From an uncultured SAR86 cluster bacterium (GTDB taxonomy: Bacteria > Pseudomonadota > Gammaproteobacteria > Magnimaribacterales > AG-339-G14), in contig CACIUX010000007.1 of assembly GCA_902589965.1 (NCBI GenBank), forward strand, positions 1 to 51,407: a DNA stretch of 51,407 bases. The letters run 5' to 3'. Below, piece by piece: positions 46,258 to 51,407 of this stretch. Within the stretch, counting starts at the first letter, position 1. Every line of letters starts with the position of its first letter. A model generated the notes under the pieces. That model saw only the letters and a list, made by a program, of their open reading frames with translations. It made no database searches and was not told the DNA's origin. Position numbers and translations under genes: made by a program.

Positions 46258-47250
46258 CTAAGACGAAAACGCCGCTTTTGCGGCGTTTTTCGCTTTTAGT
46301 AGGTTTGGAAAATCTAAACAGGCTTCAAATCTCTGAATTGAGCAATGTGAGAAATAATTAGCTATATCTGCAGATTGCTGAATGTCTTTACTTTGAAAAT
46401 AATTTCCTAAAAAAGCACCAAGAAATGTATCGCCTGCGCCATTTAAAGATGCAATTTCAGTTTCAATGGAATTAGAGATAAATGACTTACCATTGTGAAT
46501 AACTTCAGAACCCAGATTCCCCTTTGTTATTAAATACACTTTATTTGTTTTATTGGAACTCTCTAAGAAGGATGAATTCATAGACTGCTGAAGATATTTC
46601 ATCTCTTTTTCATTGCCAGCTATTAAGAAGGTTTGATCAGAGTATTTTTTTATAAAATCCATATGTTTTCTCATAACGCTAATATCCGAAAGACTGAGAA
46701 TTAAATTTTCATTAGATGATAACAAGTAACTAATTGTTTTTTTATTCATATCAGAATTAAGCGAATATAAGTCAGTAAATATATAATCTATAGTTTCCAA
46801 ATCATTAAAATTAGCAAGTGTTAATTGACTGCTTGCACCAGGACATGCTGCCATTGTTCTCTCTTTATCAGGAGTTAAAAAAATTAAACAGCATCCAGTT
46901 TGCTGAAGATCTACATTAAGATAAGTTTTAATAGGATATGAATTCATGGTGTCTATTAAGAATTTTGAATCACGATCTTTTCCAACAGAACCAAGAAAAG
47001 TGTTATCAACCTTAAAAACAGATGATGTAGCCGCAGTTGTAAATATTGATCCGCCAAGATATCTATTTGTTATTTGATCTCGATAAACATCTAAGTATTC
47101 ACTCAATTGAATTGCATCAATTTCTATTGCTCCACTTTTTTTTATAGGTAATTTTGATAATTCATCGTCAGATATAGTTATTTCAATATCTACTAAAACA
47201 TTACCAACATTCAAGATTGAAACATTTTTGTTGCTATAATCTCCGGACAT
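46258..47250 (-). CDS. PfkB-family carbohydrate/nucleoside kinase
   Basis: 330 residues from the ATG at 47250; a longer in-frame start would run through the divergent gene and is rejected. The N-terminal motif is ILNVGNVLVDIEI, the substrate loop has GGSIFTTAATSSVF and LGSVGKDRDS, and the catalytic anion hole is SLNGAGDTFLGAFLG. The family includes ribokinase, adenosine kinase and inosine-guanosine kinase. A nucleoside transporter lies two genes away, so a nucleoside substrate is plausible. The last ten residues are encoded by the receptor's terminator hairpin. The start codon is one base from the divergent dioxygenase start. Confidence 0.87.
   Translation of the reverse strand: MSGDYSNKNVSILNVGNVLVDIEITISDDELSKLPIKKSGAIEIDAIQLSEYLDVYRDQITNRYLGGSIFTTAATSSVFKVDNTFLGSVGKDRDSKFLIDTMNSYPIKTYLNVDLQQTGCCLIFLTPDKERTMAACPGASSQLTLANFNDLETIDYIFTDLYSLNSDMNKKTISYLLSSNENLILSLSDISVMRKHMDFIKKYSDQTFLIAGNEKEMKYLQQSMNSSFLESSNKTNKVYLITKGNLGSEVIHNGKSFISNSIETEIASLNGAGDTFLGAFLGNYFQSKDIQQSADIANYFSHCSIQRFEACLDFPNLLKAKNAAKAAFSS
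46266..46290 (+). terminator. Rho-independent terminator of the TonB receptor gene, inside the kinase gene end
   Basis: AAAACGCCGC (46266-46275) pairs with GCGGCGTTTT (46280-46289) around TTTT, followed by T. The hairpin terminates the receptor transcript. On the minus strand the same bases encode the last residues of the PfkB kinase (KNAAKAAFSS). Confidence 0.9.
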
Positions 47251-47251
47251 T

Positions 47252-48163
47252 ATGATTTCAGCTAAAGAAAGTATTCCTCGTCTAGATTTTGACTTATTTG
47301 ATAAAGATAAAACATCTCTCGCAAAAGATACCATAAATGCATTTCATGATTATGGTTTTTGTGTCTTCTTCAATCACACCATTGATAAAGATTTAATTTC
47401 GAATTGTTTAGACATTTATCAGGAGTTTTTTAATTTTTCTGACAACGTAAAAGAATCATTTATAGTTCCAGATATTGGAGGAGCTAGAGGTTTTACTAAG
47501 TTCAAAACAGAAACTGCCAAAAATTACGATCGACCAGATTTGAAGGAATTTTGGCATGTTGGAAGAGATAATTTAACTAATCCAAAAAATATATGGATCG
47601 ATGAATTAAAAAATCATAAAAAACTTTCTCTGGATTTATATAATCAGTTTGATCTTTTAGGTCGAGATATTATGGAGCTTATAGGTATAGGCTTAGGTCT
47701 AGAAAATAACTTCTTTAATGAGATTATTGAAAAAGGTAACAGCATTATGAGAATAATCAATTACCCTAAAATTGAAAATTTCAATACAGATTCTTTAAGA
47801 GCATCTCCTCATGAAGACATAAACTTCATTACTCTTCTAATTGGTGGGCATCAACCTGGACTTGAAGTTCTTTATGGAGATAAGTGGCTCAAAGCAGATT
47901 TTTCCAGGGATGAAATAGTAGTTAATGTAGGCGATATGTTGCAAAGATATACAAATAAATATCTTATTTCTGCAACTCATAGAGTGACAAATGGAGAAGA
48001 GATGAATACTCAAAGGATATCTATTCCATTTTTTCTTCATCCTAGATCTGATTTTTTAATTAAGCCTCTTGAATCCTTGCTAGGTAGTCAAAATCACTAT
48101 CCTGATCCAATAACAGCAGACGATTATTTAAATCAGAGGCTAGCTGAAATTAAATTAAAATAA
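47252..48163 (+). CDS. Isopenicillin-N-synthase-like 2-oxoglutarate/Fe(II) dioxygenase
   Basis: 303 residues. The N-terminal DIOX_N-like part starts SIPRLDFDLFD, with FHDYGFCVFFNH. The iron ligands are His and Asp in SPHEDINFITLL and His in ISATHRVTN. The 2-oxoglutarate-binding RxS is QRISIPFF. The reaction is probably hydroxylation or desaturation of a small molecule; family members in bacteria are rarely characterised. The nucleoside transporter gene starts two bases after the stop codon, which suggests cotranscription. Confidence 0.87.
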   Translation: MISAKESIPRLDFDLFDKDKTSLAKDTINAFHDYGFCVFFNHTIDKDLISNCLDIYQEFFNFSDNVKESFIVPDIGGARGFTKFKTETAKNYDRPDLKEFWHVGRDNLTNPKNIWIDELKNHKKLSLDLYNQFDLLGRDIMELIGIGLGLENNFFNEIIEKGNSIMRIINYPKIENFNTDSLRASPHEDINFITLLIGGHQPGLEVLYGDKWLKADFSRDEIVVNVGDMLQRYTNKYLISATHRVTNGEEMNTQRISIPFFLHPRSDFLIKPLESLLGSQNHYPDPITADDYLNQRLAEIKLK

Positions 48164-48165
48164 TA

Positions 48166-49407
48166 ATGATTATTCAATCACTCATAGGAATAGTTGTATT
48201 AATTTTGATTGCCCTTCCTTTCAGTGAATCGATTCAGGAAATAAAAGTTAAATTCATAATTTATGCTTTATTAATACAAACATCTTTAGCTTTTATACTT
48301 ATAGAGATACCGTTTATATCGTCCTTTTTTGACGTAATGAGCATTGCTGTTGAGTCATTACGATTATCAGCAATTGAAGGAAGCTCATTTGTTTTTGGTT
48401 ATCTTGGTGGAGGGGAAGCACCCTTCGAAGTTTCGAATAATCAGAATTTACCGATATTCGCATTTACTTTCCTGCCAATGTTGATTTTTTTATCTGCTCT
48501 TTCTGCTTTGTTGTGGCACTGGAAAATATTGCCTTATCTTATAAAGCTTTTAGCAAAATTATTTGAGAAGCCCTTAGATGCAAAAGGACCTATTGGGTTA
48601 GCTGCAACAGCTAATATATTTTTAGGACAATTAGAAGCTCCTTTATTGATTAAGCCTTATTTAAACAAAATGAATCAGAGAGATTTGCTTATTATTATGA
48701 CTGTCGGAATGTCGACCATTGCTGGAAGCGTTATGGTTTTATACATCACTTGGTTAGATGATAAATTTTCAGGTGTCATAGGTCATTTTTTAACAGCATC
48801 GATTTTATCTGTTCCCGCAGCAATAATGTTCTCAAATATATTGATACCCTCTGCTCAAACCGAATTAAAGACCGCTAAAGAAGATTTAAAGATGTATGAG
48901 AGTTCAATGGATGCTATCAGCGTTGGTACAAAAGACGGATTAAATATGTTCTTGTCCGTAATAGCTTCGCTTATAGTTTTTTTAAGCTTGGTAGCTTTGG
49001 CAGATTTCATGTTAAGTATCATTCCAAATATTTATGGTCAGCCTATATCTCTTCAGAGAATTGCAGCTTTTATTTTTGCTCCAATTGCCTGGTTAATGGG
49101 GATACCTTTTTCTGAAATTATTCCCGCTGGAAACCTTCTAGGGACAAAAACGATTTTCAATGAACTAATTGCCTTTAATGATTTAAGAGATTTAGATACC
49201 AATATCTTAAGCGAGAGAAGTCAGTTAATAATGCTTTATGGAATCTGTGGTTTTGCAAATATATCTAGTGTTGGCATCCTTCTGGGAGGTCTCTCAGCAA
49301 TATGTCCAGATATAAGAGGTACGTTATTAAAAATTGCTTTTAGAGCACTTTTTGCTGCTACACTTGCCTCCTGCCTAACCGGAACAGTAGTCAGTCTTTT
49401 TATTTAA
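48166..49407 (+). CDS. nupC: Concentrative nucleoside transporter (NupC/CNT family)
   Basis: 413 residues with about eight to ten helices. CNT motifs are GYLGGGEAPFEVSN, IFLGQLEAPLLIKPYL (the conserved Q-x-E-A-P/L loop) and GFANISSVGILLGGLSAICPD near the C-terminus. CNT proteins import nucleosides with Na+ or H+. It lies between the dioxygenase gene (two-base gap) and sohB (three-base gap). Together with the PfkB kinase it suggests nucleoside or modified-nucleoside salvage. Confidence 0.88.
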   Translation: MIIQSLIGIVVLILIALPFSESIQEIKVKFIIYALLIQTSLAFILIEIPFISSFFDVMSIAVESLRLSAIEGSSFVFGYLGGGEAPFEVSNNQNLPIFAFTFLPMLIFLSALSALLWHWKILPYLIKLLAKLFEKPLDAKGPIGLAATANIFLGQLEAPLLIKPYLNKMNQRDLLIIMTVGMSTIAGSVMVLYITWLDDKFSGVIGHFLTASILSVPAAIMFSNILIPSAQTELKTAKEDLKMYESSMDAISVGTKDGLNMFLSVIASLIVFLSLVALADFMLSIIPNIYGQPISLQRIAAFIFAPIAWLMGIPFSEIIPAGNLLGTKTIFNELIAFNDLRDLDTNILSERSQLIMLYGICGFANISSVGILLGGLSAICPDIRGTLLKIAFRALFAATLASCLTGTVVSLFI

Positions 49408-49410
49408 ATT

Positions 49411-50433
49411 ATGGAAATCTTATTTGAGTATTTAATCTTCTTATTAAAAGCACTAACAGTAGCCGTAGCTATAGTTATCCCGATTCTAATAATCATTAGC
49501 TCTATAAAATCCAGTTCCGGCTCTTCTTCTGGAGGTTTGCGTGTTAAAAATCTCTCTACTAAATATGCTAATACTGCTGATGATCTAAAACTTTCAGTTT
49601 TATCAGCAAAAGAGAGGAAAGTTTTAGAGAAAAACATAAAAAAAGAGAATAAAAACAAAAAAAAGGAAAAGGTATCCCGAAAGCATATTTTTGTTTTAAA
49701 TTTTAATGGTGACATTGAGGCATCCCAAGTTGAGGAGCTAAGAGAAGAAATATCATCAATCCTTAATGCTGATACTAAGTGTCAGGAAGTTGTGTTGAAT
49801 TTAGAAAGTGGAGGAGGGACAGTCATCGGCTACGGTCTTGCAGCTGCTCAATTATCTCGTCTTAAAGATTCAAAGATCAAATTAACTGTTTGTATCGATA
49901 AAGTTGCTGCATCTGGAGGTTATATGATGGCATGCATCGCAGATAAAATTATAGCTTCACCATTCGCGCTTATTGGGTCTATTGGAGTTATAGGAGCTGT
50001 TCCAAATTTCAATAAACTGCTTAAGAAAAATAATATTGAATATGAAATGCATACAGCAGGTGAATATAAAAGAACAATAACTATGTTTGGAGAAAATACA
50101 GACGAAGGTAGAGAAAAATTCAAAGATGACTTGGCAAATATTCATGAACTATTTAAAAAACATGTCGCTAAATATCGTCCATCTTTGGATGTTAATAAAG
50201 TTGCTACCGGAGAAGTCTGGCAGGGTATTGAGGCTATAGAAGTTGGTTTAGTTGATAAAATCCAGACAAGTGATTCTTATCTTATTGAACAAAACAAAAA
50301 ATTTGATATTTTTGAAGTTTCCTTCAAACCTAAAAAAAATATGCAAGATAGGTTTTCTAGATTCCTAAGTTTTTCTATTACCAGGACTATCAATAAAATA
50401 TTTGAGAATTTTTCAAAACAAAAATTTATGTAA
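49411..50433 (+). CDS. sohB: Inner-membrane peptidase SohB (SppA-like, S49)
   Basis: 340 residues. One or two N-terminal hydrophobic helices (about 5-32) are followed by a basic segment KENKNKKKEKVSRK (about 70-90). The protease domain has the serine motif DKVAASGGYMMAC and the lysine motif TAGEYKRTIT, as in E. coli SohB. SohB is an S49-family serine protease at the periplasmic membrane face. The 3' end overlaps the convergent hydroxylase gene by eight bases. Confidence 0.93.
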   Translation: MEILFEYLIFLLKALTVAVAIVIPILIIISSIKSSSGSSSGGLRVKNLSTKYANTADDLKLSVLSAKERKVLEKNIKKENKNKKKEKVSRKHIFVLNFNGDIEASQVEELREEISSILNADTKCQEVVLNLESGGGTVIGYGLAAAQLSRLKDSKIKLTVCIDKVAASGGYMMACIADKIIASPFALIGSIGVIGAVPNFNKLLKKNNIEYEMHTAGEYKRTITMFGENTDEGREKFKDDLANIHELFKKHVAKYRPSLDVNKVATGEVWQGIEAIEVGLVDKIQTSDSYLIEQNKKFDIFEVSFKPKKNMQDRFSRFLSFSITRTINKIFENFSKQKFM

Positions 50434-51407
50434 TTAGAGAAAATTGGTTTTCTAATTCACTTAAAGCTTTTTTTAATTCTGATGTGGTTTTCGATCTAGA
50501 AAATAGGTATTTATCAGGTCTTATCAATAAGTAGTTAGCACCCTCAAAATAATTTTTAAGTTTAGGATGAGAGACTATTAGAACCTTAATATTCATTTGT
50601 TTTAAAATTAAATCTATCTCTTCTGTTAATTTATTTTTGGTAATCAATCCAAAATTCCATCCAAAATATCCATCACTATCTTTTTTAGAACCATCTAAAT
50701 CAAATCTACAAAATGGAGTTGCGATAAGTCCATCAGTTGGATCTCCATAATATCCATTTGTTAAATGTGGAAAAACTTCACCATAGCCAGTGTTAGAGGG
50801 AATATATTTTTCTCCTTTTTCTTTGTAAGAAAATTGCTCCATCATTTCACCAATTATTTTAGCTTGTTGAATAGTCCAATTAGCATGAGGTTCTCTTTCA
50901 AGTTGATAAGTTTCAAGAAGGTTTTCACCAGCCTTGCCTTTTATTACTAAATAAATTTTCCAAGCTAAATTAAATACATCTCTTATACCTGTTCCCATTC
51001 CAGCGCCAAGAAATGGTGGCATTTGATGTGCCGCATCACCTGCAATAAATATATTTTTATCTCTCCATTTATCTGCGATACAGGCATGAAATTTATAAAC
51101 CACTGCTCTTTCTATTTTGCTGTTATTTCTATTTATCCAAGGAGATAAAAGTTCCCATACTTTCTTTTTTGTGAAATCTTTTTCTGATTCTCCTTTAAGA
51201 AGCTTAAATTCAAATCTTTCATGATTTCTTCTGCCAGGAACATATGTCTTTAATCGATTAGGATCACATATTTGCTGCACTTCATCCTTGGAAATATCTA
51301 ATTTTTTTGTTGTATGAGCATCGATAACAATCCAATCTTGATCAAAACCAAAATCAATTAACCTTGCTTTGATATATTTTCTGACAAAACTATTTGCACC
51401 ATCACAA
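50426..51407 (-). CDS. FAD-dependent aromatic hydroxylase, MhpA-like, 5' partial
   Basis: The frame is open to the right edge, so the N-terminal FAD-binding motif is outside the window. The visible part starts CDGANSFVRKYIKAR (the DG motif), then FIAGDAAHQMPPFLGAGMGTGIRDVFNLAWK, the second FAD/ribityl motif of flavoprotein hydroxylases. The rest is the C-terminal thioredoxin-like tail typical of MhpA-type enzymes. It probably hydroxylates an aromatic acid such as 3-(3-hydroxyphenyl)propionate with NAD(P)H and O2, but specificity is open. An internal GTG at 51280 is not the real start, since the motif upstream is conserved. Confidence 0.87.
   Translation of the reverse strand, partial: CDGANSFVRKYIKARLIDFGFDQDWIVIDAHTTKKLDISKDEVQQICDPNRLKTYVPGRRNHERFEFKLLKGESEKDFTKKKVWELLSPWINRNNSKIERAVVYKFHACIADKWRDKNIFIAGDAAHQMPPFLGAGMGTGIRDVFNLAWKIYLVIKGKAGENLLETYQLEREPHANWTIQQAKIIGEMMEQFSYKEKGEKYIPSNTGYGEVFPHLTNGYYGDPTDGLIATPFCRFDLDGSKKDSDGYFGWNFGLITKNKLTEEIDLILKQMNIKVLIVSHPKLKNYFEGANYLLIRPDKYLFSRSKTTSELKKALSELENQFSLIT

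Noticed and set aside
47251-47334. N-terminal extension of the PfkB kinase
   Set aside because: It overlaps the dioxygenase N-terminus, and PfkB proteins begin near the inner start.

Overview
The window is a compact, AT-rich bacterial chromosome segment carrying about 50 protein genes, three tRNA genes and almost no intergenic space. Neighbouring genes commonly abut or overlap by a few bases, and several start with TTG or GTG. The gene content (ftsK-lolA-serS, csrA beside tRNA-Arg(ACG), yadGH, tatD, sohB, bolA, trhO, TonB-dependent receptor, LolA) is that of a gammaproteobacterium. Low GC, a streamlined layout and many lipid, P450 and CoA-linked enzymes suggest a marine oligotroph of the SAR86 type. 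That assignment is inference; no rRNA or other taxonomic marker was compared. I saw no phage, insertion sequence, CRISPR array or integron.

Layout. 1-5960 (+): the 3' part of a GPH-type sugar symporter, bolA, trhO, an MMPL/RND exporter and an alpha-methylacyl-CoA racemase. tatD follows convergently (5944-6714, -). 6756-12369 (+) is a tight run: thioesterase, MoxR ATPase, CoxE-like VWA protein, the YadG/YadH ABC exporter and a secreted beta-propeller-like protein. 12372-13683: tRNA-Ser(GGA), an acyltransferase, csrA (54 codons) and tRNA-Arg(ACG). 13706-16704: cytochrome P450, a DUF1295 membrane protein and a clear homologue of eukaryotic steroid 5-alpha-reductase. A small antisense coiled-coil ORF overlaps the last gene. 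16919-21343: a membrane protein, quinone oxidoreductase, MFS transporter, periplasmic PPIase and a HupE/UreJ-like protein, closed by a bidirectional terminator.

21385-22626 (-) holds two tandem paralogous lipoproteins of unknown function. tRNA-Gly(TCC) and a serine hydrolase follow, then an MBL-fold hydrolase (-), an epoxide-hydrolase-like protein (+) and a large exported zinc metalloprotease (-). 28206-30485 (+): a catechol O-methyltransferase-like enzyme, a small Smr protein and dihydroorotase. 30486-34783: a small membrane protein, a UMF1-type MFS transporter, a glycerophosphodiester phosphodiesterase, a carboxyltransferase of the OadA/PycB type without a biotin domain, and a TorF-like outer-membrane protein. 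34981-38777: a YhdH/AcuI-type reductase, a 40-residue membrane peptide, a nitronate-monooxygenase-like protein, a crotonase and thioredoxin reductase. 38821-42987: ftsK, lolA, serS. 43085-51407: a 1054-residue Oar-like TonB-dependent receptor, a PfkB kinase back to back with a 2OG-Fe(II) dioxygenase, a concentrative nucleoside transporter, sohB and a partial MhpA-like FAD hydroxylase.

How it works together. Much of the content concerns uptake and oxidation of organic carbon, especially lipid-like or branched substrates: racemase, thioesterase, P450, steroid-reductase-like enzymes, epoxide hydrolase, crotonase, FAD hydroxylase and several exporters. The most unusual grouping is the P450/DUF1295/steroid-5-alpha-reductase trio. 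The pair of unknown lipoproteins and the hairpin-containing csrA leader are the next most interesting items.
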